DNA of 22,428 bases from GCA-965745 sp046704525 (GTDB lineage Archaea > Thermoplasmatota > Thermoplasmata > Thermoplasmatales > Thermoplasmataceae), in the NCBI GenBank assembly GCA_046704525.1, contig JBJKRS010000013.1, positions 1-22,428 of the forward strand, in the 5' to 3' direction. The position numbers were made by a program, and so were the translations under genes. Below, piece after piece: positions 1-7,827 of this stretch; the first letter of the stretch is position 1; each line of letters opens with the position of its first letter. The notes below the pieces were generated by a model. That model was given only the letters and a program-made list of their open reading frames with translations, was not told the DNA's origin and ran no database searches.

Positions 1-2080
1 GTTTGCATGCAGTCCTGTGGTCCGATATTTCCGACAGTTCAACTGAAAATCCTATGCCACGGCCGAATGACATTTCAAGAAGGGCCTGAACCAGTCCGCC
101 AGTAGAAATATCGTGCATGGAAAGCACAAGACCATTTGAGGCTGCTGTGAGGAGTGCTTGGGAGATTGCCTTCAACTCTTCGTAATCAACATCGTCTATG
201 CTGTCGGATTTCATGCCCATGAATTCCAGGTAAGAGCTCCCTGAAAGGTTTTCTGAGCTACTTCCCACAAGGAAGATTGAATTTCCTTCACCCTTGAATT
301 CGGACGTGACTGCTTTCCTGACATCTTCGGTTATTCCGACCATCATTACGGTCGGGGTCGGGTTAATGTTGTGGCCGGAGGACTGATTGTAGAGGCTGAC
401 ATTTCCTGCAACTACTGGAATCCCGAAATATAGACAGAATTCTGAAAGGGCCCTTGCAGACTCTATCAACTGACCCATGACTTCCGGCTCTTCCGGGTTG
501 CCAAAATTAAGCGAATCCACAAGGGAGTGTGGGATAGAACCTGTACTCACTATATTCCTGTATGCTTCAGCTGCCGTGGCTTTTGTTCCCAGGTAAGGAT
601 CAATGGCAGTCATGGAAGGTATGGAACCTGAAGTGACAGCTAGCCCCTTGAATGAGTTCTCAAGCGGTTTCACAATGGTGGCGTCTGAATGGGTTTCTGC
701 ATTTGGAAGACCTGTGAAGGGTTTCACCACAGTATTTCCTCGGACAGTGTGATCATACTGCCTCACAATTCTGAACCTGGAACAGTTCTCGGGCCTTGAA
801 ATGAACTCCTTCACAAGCTCGGTGTAATCCTTCTTCTCCTTGGGAAGAGGATAACTCCTCATTTTCACTTCCCTTTCCCTGTAGTTTCGTGCATACATCG
901 GCCCGGTCGTCAGGAACTCCAGGCTGAGGTCCATTACATTTTCGCCCTTGAACCTCAGTACAAGGTTATCGGACTGGGTGACTTTTCCTATGACTGAATA
1001 CTCGATTCCCCATGTATCAAAGATTTTCCCCATGTCGCCCAGGTTTGTGTCATCCACTGCAATAAGCATCCTTTCCTGGCTTTCGCTCACCCATATCTCC
1101 CATGGCTCCATGTCATCAGCCTTGAGAAGAACTTTATCCAGATCCACTACGGCGGACATTCCTCCCGCATGGCACATTTCTCCCACTGAGCTGGAGAGCC
1201 CCCCTCCGCCAAGATCCTTCATGCCTTCTATCAGTCCCTTATCATTTGCCTCCAAGACTGCATGAATCAAAGGCTCCTTTATTATTGGATTGCCAAGCTG
1301 GACGGCCCTCTGGCTCTCTTCATCCCTTCCTGTGAGAACTCTCGATGCAAACGTAACTCCATGTATTCCGTCCCTCCCGGTCCGGCCTCCCGCAAGTATA
1401 AGGTTTGCACCAGGTTTTGATACACGGCTCCGAGAAATGCGGTCCTTTCTTGCTATGCCCACGCAGCCGACATTAACAAGCGGCATACCGTTATATGAGG
1501 AATCGAAATCTGCCGAGCCTGCGACAGTTGGTATTCCGACCCTGTTGCCGTAATCCCTGATGCCGGAGACAATACCATTGAGTATGAACCGGTTCGAAAG
1601 CCCGTTCTTGTCATGTTTATCTTCAACTATATCCCCGAAATACAGCGAGTCAAGCAGGGCAACTGGCTGCGCTCCCATGCAGAGCACGTCCCTCAGGATT
1701 CCACCGACACCCGTGGCCGCTCCACCATATGGCTCAACCGCACTTGGGTGGTTGTGGCTCTCCATTTTCACCACATATGCATGCTCATCATCGAAGGATA
1801 CTACCCCCGCATCATCTTCCATTGCAAGGATGGTGTAGTCTGTACTTAATCCAGAAAAGAATTTTTTCAGGTAGAACTTGGACGACTTATAGCAGCAATG
1901 TTCACTCCAAGCCTGGGCCATAGCCTGTATTTCAACTTCAGTTGGATTTCTCCCAAGGTCCAAAAAGTAATGTTTGAGCATGAGCATCTCGTCCATGCTG
2001 AGTGACAGGCCAAGCTTCTCACTCATCCCGATCAGGCCTGCATCATCAGTTCCGGTAAGGTCGATGGAATCGCCTCCCAT
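1..2080 (-). CDS. purL: Phosphoribosylformylglycinamidine synthase subunit PurL (C-terminus cut by window edge)
   Basis: PurL is the ATP-dependent synthetase subunit of FGAM synthase (de novo purine synthesis, step 4), acting with PurS and PurQ in the cytosol. Translating the minus strand from ATG at 2080 gives an open frame of about 693 codons to the left edge with no stop. The N-terminal part shows the hallmark AWSEHC motif, then MESHNHPSAVEPYGGAATG with the GGILRDV segment of the ATP/Mg-binding half, then DLGGGGLSSSVGEM. The C-terminal half has the second VAGNVSLYN-type repeat and HDISTGGL. Small archaeal/Gram-positive-type PurL proteins are usually 700-760 residues, so only the last few dozen residues lie outside. 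The upstream frame is closed by a TGA with no other start, so ATG 2080 is the only good choice. It follows purS by 20 bp, so the two are probably co-transcribed. purQ is not visible here. Confidence 0.96.
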   Translation of the reverse strand, partial: MGGDSIDLTGTDDAGLIGMSEKLGLSLSMDEMLMLKHYFLDLGRNPTEVEIQAMAQAWSEHCCYKSSKFYLKKFFSGLSTDYTILAMEDDAGVVSFDDEHAYVVKMESHNHPSAVEPYGGAATGVGGILRDVLCMGAQPVALLDSLYFGDIVEDKHDKNGLSNRFILNGIVSGIRDYGNRVGIPTVAGSADFDSSYNGMPLVNVGCVGIARKDRISRSRVSKPGANLILAGGRTGRDGIHGVTFASRVLTGRDEESQRAVQLGNPIIKEPLIHAVLEANDKGLIEGMKDLGGGGLSSSVGEMCHAGGMSAVVDLDKVLLKADDMEPWEIWVSESQERMLIAVDDTNLGDMGKIFDTWGIEYSVIGKVTQSDNLVLRFKGENVMDLSLEFLTTGPMYARNYREREVKMRSYPLPKEKKDYTELVKEFISRPENCSRFRIVRQYDHTVRGNTVVKPFTGLPNAETHSDATIVKPLENSFKGLAVTSGSIPSMTAIDPYLGTKATAAEAYRNIVSTGSIPHSLVDSLNFGNPEEPEVMGQLIESARALSEFCLYFGIPVVAGNVSLYNQSSGHNINPTPTVMMVGITEDVRKAVTSEFKGEGNSIFLVGSSSENLSGSSYLEFMGMKSDSIDDVDYEELKAISQALLTAASNGLVLSMHDISTGGLVQALLEMSFGRGIGFSVELSEISDHRTACK

Positions 2081-2100
2081 CTCTCGGGGGCTGGCCGTCT

Positions 2101-2346
2101 CTAATCACCAACTCTGCTTATTCGGTACTGGTGTATCACCGGGTTAACGAGCAATTTCTCCGCCATCTCCCTCGTTTCCTTCTCCGGATCTTCGGTCTCG
2201 TCAGAAAATTCAATCTCGTAGGATCGGACTGTACTTACATTCTTCACAGACTTGAATCCGAGTATGTTCAGGTTCTTCCTTATTGTGAGTGCTTCCGGGT
2301 CTTCAACTCCCTTAAGGTAACTGATTTCTATCCTGATCCGCACCAT
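2101..2346 (-). CDS. purS: Phosphoribosylformylglycinamidine synthase subunit PurS
   Basis: PurS is the 80-residue structural subunit that bridges PurL and the glutaminase PurQ in the FGAM synthase complex. This protein is 81 residues and has the family pattern: an N-terminal beta strand with basic residues (VRIRIEISYLKGVEDPEA), a GF-K-V--V---Y-IEF core (residues about 30-48), and a C-terminal MAEKLLVNPVIHQYRI segment that matches the usual 'CEKLLANPVIE-Y' ending. ATG at 2346 fits family length. A TATA-like GCTTTAAC lies about 25 bp upstream, so the message may be leaderless. purL follows directly, which supports the assignment. Confidence 0.95.
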   Translation of the reverse strand: MVRIRIEISYLKGVEDPEALTIRKNLNILGFKSVKNVSTVRSYEIEFSDETEDPEKETREMAEKLLVNPVIHQYRISRVGD

Positions 2347-2367
2347 CAGGTGGAAATTGCCATTTTG

Positions 2368-2377
2368 AGTTAAAGCT
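2368..2377 (-). promoter_or_regulatory. Candidate TATA box for purS-purL
   Basis: On the minus strand an A/T-rich element (AAAGCTTTAAC) lies about 25 bp before the purS ATG. This is archaeal promoter spacing for a leaderless or nearly leaderless transcript. The call rests on position and composition only. Confidence 0.35.
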
Positions 2378-2445
2378 TTGCAGTTTGCAATTCAGGGCAG
2401 AAAATAGCGAAGGTGAGGGAGTGTATCCACTTCAAAATTCCCCGG

Positions 2446-2460
2446 AAATAAAATCAATAA
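2446..2460 (-). terminator. T-rich putative terminator after the lipid/tRNA-modification operon
   Basis: Just past the GGGP synthase stop, the transcribed strand reads TTATTGATTTTATTT, a T-rich stretch without a strong hairpin. Archaeal intrinsic termination commonly uses such oligo-T tracts. It is the last sequence before purS on the same strand, so it is a reasonable end of the 6050-2471 operon. Confidence 0.3.
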
Positions 2461-2470
2461 GCGGCCCGCC

Positions 2471-3220
2471 TCACTTTTGAGGAACACGATGTACAGCTTC
2501 CACGATAGGCTGGAGGACTTCGAATACCTTTCCGGCTCTCTCTGCAACGGTCCCAGTAACGACAATATCTGCACCTGCAGCTGCTACCTGCCCCGCAGCT
2601 GTTTCATCCCTTATTCCTCCTCCAACGATGAGGGGGATTCCAATGCAGTCTGAAACTGCCTTGATCACACCGTCAGATATCCTGGTGGGCGATCCACTCC
2701 CGGACTCTAGGTAAACCAGCTTCATCCCCAGCATCTCAGCCGCTAGGGAATAGGCCAGGGCTTTTTCGGCATCCTCTCTCCCAACTAGTTCGGCGTTGCC
2801 TACCCTCCCAACGGTCATTCCCGGCTCAAATACAATATAGCCCATGGCTATGGTCTCCATCCTCATCTTCTTGAGGACAGGAGCGGCCCTTATCTGATGC
2901 TGGATCAGGAAGTCCGTGGATTTTGAGTTGAGAAGAGACATGAAATACACTGCATCGGCTTTCTCGCTTATCATGGAGGCAGACCCTGGGAAAATAATTG
3001 TTCTTAGCCCGGTTATTTCCCTGATCCCGGATATCGTTTCGCCAATTTTCCGGGAATCTATCTTGGTGGAGCCTCCAATCATGAGGAAGTCAGTGCCTGC
3101 CCTCTCAGCCTCATAGGCAATATGGGCTGATCTCTCGGGATCCTGCGCCGCAGGATCAATGAGGGTCATGTGAACGCGTTTTTCACTTGTTAACTTAGCA
3201 ATTTCTGAGTACACTGTCAA
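2471..3220 (-). CDS. Geranylgeranylglyceryl phosphate (GGGP) synthase
   Basis: GGGP synthase forms the first ether bond of archaeal membrane lipids, joining geranylgeranyl diphosphate to sn-glycerol-1-phosphate. The 249-residue TIM-barrel protein shows the family landmarks: HMTLIDPA near residue 17 (phosphate/Mg site), FLMIGGST at 45-52, IIFPGS at 75-80, YLESGSGSP at about 170 and LIVGGGIRD near 195, then TGTV. It is a PcrB/GGGPS-family enzyme, and the archaeal context argues for GGGPS. The start is a TTG (3220-3218) that shares bases with the TGA stop of the upstream UbiA gene. GGTGGT lies about 7 bp before it, which supports the unusual start. The next enzyme of the same pathway is encoded immediately upstream and translationally coupled. 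Confidence 0.95.
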   Translation of the reverse strand: MTVYSEIAKLTSEKRVHMTLIDPAAQDPERSAHIAYEAERAGTDFLMIGGSTKIDSRKIGETISGIREITGLRTIIFPGSASMISEKADAVYFMSLLNSKSTDFLIQHQIRAAPVLKKMRMETIAMGYIVFEPGMTVGRVGNAELVGREDAEKALAYSLAAEMLGMKLVYLESGSGSPTRISDGVIKAVSDCIGIPLIVGGGIRDETAAGQVAAAGADIVVTGTVAERAGKVFEVLQPIVEAVHRVPQK

Positions 3221-4032
3221 TATAAACCACCTATGGTGAACGAAATCAAACCGACTATCATCGCAAATTTGGACATGTTCTGGCTAAAATGCGGGTTTCC
3301 AATTTTGACCGCTGACACAATAAACAGGGCATCCGCAACTGCAACGGCACCGAGATATGGCAATGAGAAAATGTCAGTGAGGTAAGGAATAATGGAAAAC
3401 CCTATGGCTACACCCACGGAGGTGATTGCTACTGCAACAGAGAGCCTGACACCGTATTTCTTTGGGAGCGTCACCCTGTCCACATCGCCCTTCATGTCTT
3501 CAATATCCTTGATCACTTCTCTTGAAAGGTTGGCCAGTGACGCCATGACAAACAGTATGATCATTCTGTAAGTGGAGTTGACCGCAATTCCGCCAAAGAT
3601 GAAGATCAGCCCCACGAGAATGCTTATGGAAACATTTCCGACAAAGCCCTGCTTTTTCAGGCTCATTTCGTATCCTATTAGGAGTGCTTCGGCAAGTGCT
3701 ACCACTAGAAGCGCAGTTGCTGATATGAACAACAGAGAAATCACTAGGCTGAGAGCAAAAAGAACCGTTGCAAAAGATCTGGCCTGAGGCACCGAGATGG
3801 TACCCTTAACAAGGGGGCGATTGGGGTGGTTGGTCCTGTCCGATTCAACATCAACAAGGTCATTTATGATGTTGCCACCGGCGGTTACCATGAAGACTGT
3901 CACTGATGCGAACAAGAGGGGAATGATGTAGCTTGCAACTCCGGTACCTACCCCTATGAGTCCGGATATCCATGTCGCAATCAGGCCCATCACGCAATTG
4001 ATGGGACGAACTATGGCAAGCCACTTATTCAT
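3217..4032 (-). CDS. UbiA-family prenyltransferase, probable digeranylgeranylglyceryl phosphate (DGGGP) synthase
   Basis: This integral membrane prenyltransferase probably adds the second geranylgeranyl chain to GGGP. It is 271 residues, with about eight or nine hydrophobic helices. The first Asp-rich motif is NDLVDVESDRTNHP (57-70) followed by NRPL. The second is KDIEDMKGDVDR (175-186) followed by TLPKKYG. These are the Mg-diphosphate-binding loops of UbiA enzymes. Many UbiA proteins act on aromatic acceptors instead. The adjacent, overlapping GGGP synthase gene makes DGGGP synthase the best reading. It starts 4 bp after the trm1 stop, within a tight operon. Confidence 0.88.
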   Translation of the reverse strand: MNKWLAIVRPINCVMGLIATWISGLIGVGTGVASYIIPLLFASVTVFMVTAGGNIINDLVDVESDRTNHPNRPLVKGTISVPQARSFATVLFALSLVISLLFISATALLVVALAEALLIGYEMSLKKQGFVGNVSISILVGLIFIFGGIAVNSTYRMIILFVMASLANLSREVIKDIEDMKGDVDRVTLPKKYGVRLSVAVAITSVGVAIGFSIIPYLTDIFSLPYLGAVAVADALFIVSAVKIGNPHFSQNMSKFAMIVGLISFTIGGLY

Positions 4033-4036
4033 CGGA

Positions 4037-5137
4037 TCAAGCCCTAAACTTGGCTTCTTTATTAATACTATGCGTGCTCTGCCTCTTCAGCAATCCCTTC
4101 ACGGCTTCATAGCATTCTTCTAGGCTCCCTGATACCTTCAGTCCGGTTGGGGAAAAGTGGGTTCTGTGGGCCGCCTGGCCCAGTTCATCCAAAAGTGATC
4201 TAACTTTGGCCAGTGCGGGCATGTCAGAATGAACATTCCTTGCAATGGAGGTCAATTCCAGAAACAGCAAGGATGTAGATTCGCCAAGGATTCTCTCTGC
4301 AAGGTCCAGCGACCTGGACTCCACGCCTTCATAGGCACTTGATAGCATGCCCTTAAGGGTGTCTCCATCTCCTATCTCATATCTCCAAACTGGCCCTTCC
4401 TGAGAGGACTCAAACTCTGACCACAGATCTGCGTGCTTGTCAACAAGGCCTATCTTGGCCGCAGATCGGTCCGCATATGATGCGCCTCTGTCAACGCGCA
4501 CTACGAGACGATAGAAATGGGAGTGCCAGAATGACAAAAGGGGGACGACACCCAGGTCAAATGCAGCCCCCCTTCTTGCTGTGTAGGCTATCAGCAGCCT
4601 TATTCCCATTTCGTGCCTGAAGACATCGTTCTTTATGTGTGCTGCATATTTCCTGTAAGTTTTTGCAGGAACTGATCCTGTGAGTGCCGAAAGGTCCGTT
4701 GCAGTAATGCCGACATACCCATGATTCCTGACACTTGTAAGCGCCTTGTCTATGAAAGGAACTACTGAACCATAGGGATCCACATCGATGAAGTCAAAAA
4801 GGTGTCTTTCTAGAGTGCGTTCAAAGTTCTCATTGAATATCTCCACATCTGTACAGTTTTTCAGGGCATTCTTCCTTGCTATTTCAGCCGAAACTGGGTT
4901 CAGCTCCGCGATTGTTGTTTCTATACCCGTTTCCGCCCTGACCCTGAGTCCCCTGATCCCGGACCCTCCGAAAGCGTCAAGGAAACGCATCGGTTTTGAG
5001 TGCCTGAGAAAGAGAAGTGTCAGGTCTCTGTTGATGCGCTGTGAAGGGTTGTAGAAACCTTCTGTTTTTTTACCGGGTCCCCTGAGCGAAGGTGCTGCTG
5101 GAAGATCGATCTCCACCCTTCCTTCCCGGAGTATCAC
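4037..5137 (-). CDS. trm1: tRNA (guanine(26)-N2)-dimethyltransferase Trm1
   Basis: Trm1 makes m2,2G at position 26 of tRNA using S-adenosylmethionine. The 366-residue protein has the Trm1 N-terminal signature FYNPSQRINRDLT (28-40). Next come the SAM-binding loop FLDAFGGSGIRGLR (52-65), an acidic motif AELNP (77-81), and the catalytic DVDPYGSVVPF motif (118-128). The C-terminal part has the HSHFYRLVVRV segment and HRTHFSPTGLK seen in Trm1. The start is GTG directly after the TAG stop of the THEP1 gene (zero spacing), behind a purine-rich GGGGGGAAGAAGG stretch. Length is normal for archaeal Trm1 (about 370-380). Confidence 0.95.
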   Translation of the reverse strand: MILREGRVEIDLPAAPSLRGPGKKTEGFYNPSQRINRDLTLLFLRHSKPMRFLDAFGGSGIRGLRVRAETGIETTIAELNPVSAEIARKNALKNCTDVEIFNENFERTLERHLFDFIDVDPYGSVVPFIDKALTSVRNHGYVGITATDLSALTGSVPAKTYRKYAAHIKNDVFRHEMGIRLLIAYTARRGAAFDLGVVPLLSFWHSHFYRLVVRVDRGASYADRSAAKIGLVDKHADLWSEFESSQEGPVWRYEIGDGDTLKGMLSSAYEGVESRSLDLAERILGESTSLLFLELTSIARNVHSDMPALAKVRSLLDELGQAAHRTHFSPTGLKVSGSLEECYEAVKGLLKRQSTHSINKEAKFRA

Positions 5138-5680
5138 CTAGGATCCTTCTTCCCCCCTGATTACCCTTAAAACCTTGAAGGGTAGCAGGCTCCTGTTTAT
5201 GGGTGTAATGTCGAATACCCTGATGCCCTCAAGTGACCTGATCTCCTGTAAGACGGGGTTCCTTGACTTTTTATGGAGGGTGACTATGATCGGCTTCTCG
5301 AATTTGAGTGTCTCTTCGATCTCTTTCTGAATGGGTTTTGTAACGTTTTCAAGCTTTCCCACCTCGTCTATGACAATGACATCGGCAGTCTCCCTGGCCC
5401 TCTGGAGGCTAGGTATCAGTATGTCCTCAAGCAGCCGTGTGTCCACTCCAATCTTGTCAATCTTCGCCCTAGAGACAATGCCCTTGTCGGCAAAAACTGC
5501 CCTTTTCTTGGTGTAAATGTCGTAGATGGAATAACCGCTAAGCTTCCCATGCTCGTTGAGCTCACTGACTAGCAGGCCCTGGACATTGGAGCCATCATTC
5601 TCCAGCATCTCGATGATCTTCTTCAGGGCGTCAGCCTTGATGGACCCGACTGGTCCAGTTATCCCAATCTTTACTGCCAT
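5138..5680 (-). CDS. THEP1-family nucleoside-triphosphatase with altered Walker A
   Basis: THEP1 (DUF265) proteins are small P-loop NTPases of about 180 residues that hydrolyse NTPs slowly; the cellular role is unclear. This one is 180 residues. The Walker B region VIVIDEVGKLE (about 99-109) is typical, and so is the C-terminal half. The P-loop reads GPVGSIKAD at residues 9-17, where the family has G-x-x-G-x-G-K-T/S. The lysine is kept, but the second glycine is Ile and the Thr/Ser is Ala. I checked this against the DNA. ATG 5680 lies 1 bp after the mptD stop, with GGAGG about 12 bp upstream. The operon partners are mptD and trm1. Confidence 0.85.
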   Translation of the reverse strand: MAVKIGITGPVGSIKADALKKIIEMLENDGSNVQGLLVSELNEHGKLSGYSIYDIYTKKRAVFADKGIVSRAKIDKIGVDTRLLEDILIPSLQRARETADVIVIDEVGKLENVTKPIQKEIEETLKFEKPIIVTLHKKSRNPVLQEIRSLEGIRVFDITPINRSLLPFKVLRVIRGEEGS

Positions 5681-5681
5681 T

Positions 5682-6050
5682 CTAATGGTTCCCCTCCAGG
5701 TGCATGAGAGGGTAATCCATCTCTTTAACGTAGTGTAGCCTGGCAGAAATGCTTTCTTCGTTGTATTTTATACTGACCCTGACATCAAGCATTTCCCCGG
5801 AAAGCGTGATGTACTTGTACACACCCTGCCTCTTCTTTACGACTTCCCTGTCTATTTTCACCTCAGCTTCTTCCACGAAGGGCTGAACGAGTACACTGTC
5901 CCTCATGGCGCTCTGAAGGGATTCGAGGTTGCTCAAGTTTATGGGTACCCCAACATACTGGTGGTAAATGGTTCCCAGCTTGATGCCAGCCTCAAAAATG
6001 GCTCTCTCTCTATCAGTACATGAAAAATAAGGACTGGCAGGGTCTTTCAT
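5682..6050 (-). CDS. mptD: Archaeal dihydroneopterin aldolase MptD
   Basis: MptD cleaves 7,8-dihydroneopterin to 6-hydroxymethyl-7,8-dihydropterin in archaeal pterin (methanopterin/folate) synthesis. The 122-residue protein matches the archaeal family in length and in the motif DRERAIFEAGIKLGTIYHQYVG (split here as DRERAIFEAG and IKLGTIYHQYVG). Residues reported as important in the Methanocaldococcus enzyme, as I recall them (Glu25, His35, Gln61, Tyr111), fall at Glu20, His30, Gln56 and Tyr107. The spacing is the same within one residue. It is the first gene of the operon leading to lipid synthesis. A TATA-like TTTATTAG about 25 bp upstream suggests a leaderless transcript. Confidence 0.84.
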   Translation of the reverse strand: MKDPASPYFSCTDRERAIFEAGIKLGTIYHQYVGVPINLSNLESLQSAMRDSVLVQPFVEEAEVKIDREVVKKRQGVYKYITLSGEMLDVRVSIKYNEESISARLHYVKEMDYPLMHLEGNH

Positions 6051-6071
6051 TAATTAGGGATATTGCTCAAA

Positions 6072-6081
6072 ATCTAATAAA
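6072..6081 (-). promoter_or_regulatory. Candidate TATA box for the mptD-THEP1-trm1-DGGGPS-GGGPS operon
   Basis: The minus strand reads GTTTATTAGA about 25 bp before the mptD ATG at 6050. This is the standard distance for a leaderless archaeal message. No ribosome site precedes the ATG, which agrees with a leaderless start. Confidence 0.45.
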
Positions 6082-6240
6082 CATTCTTTAAGCATAATTA
6101 ACCGCCCGGCAGTGAAACTTTGGTTCACATCGATCTTAATTGCTGTTGCACTGATGCCCCAATCGATACACTGAAATACGGGTATTCTCTTAACCAACAA
6201 AACAGATGCATTCCATTTGTAAGGAAGAGGGAAGTCAACT

Positions 6241-6468
6241 ATGAGTCTTGGTGAAACACTAACGAAATGGATATCGTTCAACGCTGCATACAGGCTTTTT
6301 GGAATGGCCCTGTTGATTCTTGCCCTCTCATTCTACCTGGGATGGTCAATTCTTTATGGAACATGGACAGATCCGGGCTTATACGCCACGACTGTCATAA
6401 TGGGTGTTTTCGGGATACTTTCTATCATGCTTGGCGATGCAAAGAAGGATCTTCGGCCACAGAGTTAG
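6241..6468 (+). CDS. Small two-helix membrane protein, unknown function
   Basis: This 75-residue protein has no family I recognise. It has two hydrophobic segments (about residues 18-40 and 47-64). A short loop YGTWTDPG separates them, and a basic/acidic tail DAKKDLRPQS follows. Start ATG 6241 is preceded by AGGAAGAGGGAAG, a good ribosome site, which supports a real gene. Its last 44 bp lie antisense to the 3' end of the VirB4-like ATPase gene, so the two transcripts converge and overlap. It could be an accessory of the DNA-exchange cassette (Ced systems include small two-helix subunits) or unrelated. I have no direct evidence either way. Confidence 0.6.
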   Translation: MSLGETLTKWISFNAAYRLFGMALLILALSFYLGWSILYGTWTDPGLYATTVIMGVFGILSIMLGDAKKDLRPQS

Positions 6469-7819
6469 ATTCGCCCCTCCCAGCTATTATTTCGTTTTCA
6501 AGTTGTGTGCTCAGAACCCTGACTTTTCTCATCCTGTTGTCCTCCAGTGCGTAACATTCAGAGTACGGACTGTTTTTCCCACCCATAAGATACTCAGTTT
6601 CCGTATCTTCAAACCTGTCAATCCCGAACCTGGTTTTGTCAGCAGCACGGAAACCTTTCATCCTGAAGAGGTATACAGAAGTGCTGTTCTCAGCTATTAC
6701 GCTGGACAGCTGGTTTTTTGATAGATCATCCATGTTTTGGGTGACACAGATCACTGAGGTGCTAAAGTGCCTGGAGTGGCGCACCAGCCTCGAGAGCACC
6801 TCCAGCGACTTTCGGTTCCCCAGGAGGAGGTGCGCCTCATCTATGAGCACCGTCTTTCTAGTGTCTGATTGCTTTCGAATGGAGGCGTATACTTCGGAAA
6901 GCAGGTCTGCTAGCAGGTCATCCCTCCCGTTGTCTACAAGGCTGGAAACCTTGAAAATTATCGTTCTTGCACTGTCCATGAGATCATGTGGGAATTCATG
7001 AGTTTTTACCTCAAAGCAATCTTCCCCGAACATTCTGCAGCTGTACTCGTTCAGTGGATCGAGAACGATTATTCCACAGGTTGAAGACGTCACCTCCATT
7101 CTCATGAGCAGGAGCTTGGAGAAGAATGATTTTCCAGATCCGGTCTCGCCGAATACGAGAATATTGTGCGAGCTCTTGCCGAATGGATCTGCAAAGACGG
7201 GTTTTTCGGTGAGGTCGTCTACCCCAATGGCCACACCTGATCTCTCAGGGGACGAAGAAAAAAAGACTGGGAGTATGGTTGACACACTTTCGGAATCCAT
7301 GAGGTATGAAGACCCTACTCCAGAGAATGGTGAAAACACGTCCCTTAGCATGGAACGTGTCGGCAATGAGAGTTGTTCTGTCTTGAACCCAATCAATTTC
7401 ATGAGGTGGGAAAAGATCCTGCTGCTTTCTCTGAGCTTAACCGGATGGCTCGACTTCACCCTGAACATCATTTTCAATCTTGCCAGGCTTGCTCCACGGC
7501 TGGCAATCCTCATTGCCATTGCCTCCATGTCGTGGATTTGTCTCTTCAGGCGCGCCCTCTCGGAGTCACCCATGGTCCTATTGTACCTGATTTCAGATCT
7601 CCTGTCTGCCAGCTTTCGGGCAAGGGTCCTAGATGCACGTTCCTTGGGGAGGGGAGAATACTTGAGCTTTATCACCAGGGGAAAGCTGAACGACTCAATG
7701 AATTTCAGATAGTCTGGTCCCGAGCCATAATCAGCATTCTTGAGATAGAATACAGTGCTGCTGCTTCTCGAGCCTATATAGTTCCTTCCTATCCTGATTT
7801 TCTTTTCTGCTTCCCTCAT
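6425..7819 (-). CDS. VirB4/CedB-like ATPase (T4SS-type), lacking the extreme N-terminal domain
   Basis: This is a P-loop ATPase of the HerA/VirB4 class, which powers pilus assembly and substrate transfer in type IV secretion. Numbering from ATG 7819, Walker A is GETGSGKS (224-231). The LDPLNEY segment follows at about 253, Walker B is TVLIDEAH (Asp327, Glu328), and the sensor-like VTQN has Gln361. The region before Walker A (an RQIHDME helix, an SLPTRS-type segment, and ADPFGKSSHNILVFGETG) has the usual VirB4 layout. Here it begins in mid-domain, and the missing front is encoded by the preceding gene. ATG 7819 has GAGGTGA about 8 bp upstream. A GTG at 7831, overlapping the previous stop, is the alternative. 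The 3' end overlaps the plus-strand gene by 44 bp. Confidence 0.85.
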   Translation of the reverse strand: MREAEKKIRIGRNYIGSRSSSTVFYLKNADYGSGPDYLKFIESFSFPLVIKLKYSPLPKERASRTLARKLADRRSEIRYNRTMGDSERARLKRQIHDMEAMAMRIASRGASLARLKMMFRVKSSHPVKLRESSRIFSHLMKLIGFKTEQLSLPTRSMLRDVFSPFSGVGSSYLMDSESVSTILPVFFSSSPERSGVAIGVDDLTEKPVFADPFGKSSHNILVFGETGSGKSFFSKLLLMRMEVTSSTCGIIVLDPLNEYSCRMFGEDCFEVKTHEFPHDLMDSARTIIFKVSSLVDNGRDDLLADLLSEVYASIRKQSDTRKTVLIDEAHLLLGNRKSLEVLSRLVRHSRHFSTSVICVTQNMDDLSKNQLSSVIAENSTSVYLFRMKGFRAADKTRFGIDRFEDTETEYLMGGKNSPYSECYALEDNRMRKVRVLSTQLENEIIAGRGESNSVAEDPSLHRQA

Positions 7820-7827
7820 GGCCGAAT

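Noticed and set aside
1..2080. purL as a truncated pseudogene
   Set aside because: The frame is uninterrupted and simply runs off the window edge. All motifs seen are intact.
6054..6281. Minus-strand frame of 75 codons between mptD and the small membrane-protein gene
   Set aside because: It overlaps the mptD promoter and the plus-strand start at 6241, and has no recognisable domain or ribosome site.
7104..7712. Plus-strand frame of about 200 codons inside the VirB4-like gene
   Set aside because: It is antisense to a gene with clear Walker motifs. Its composition is that of a reverse-complement shadow.
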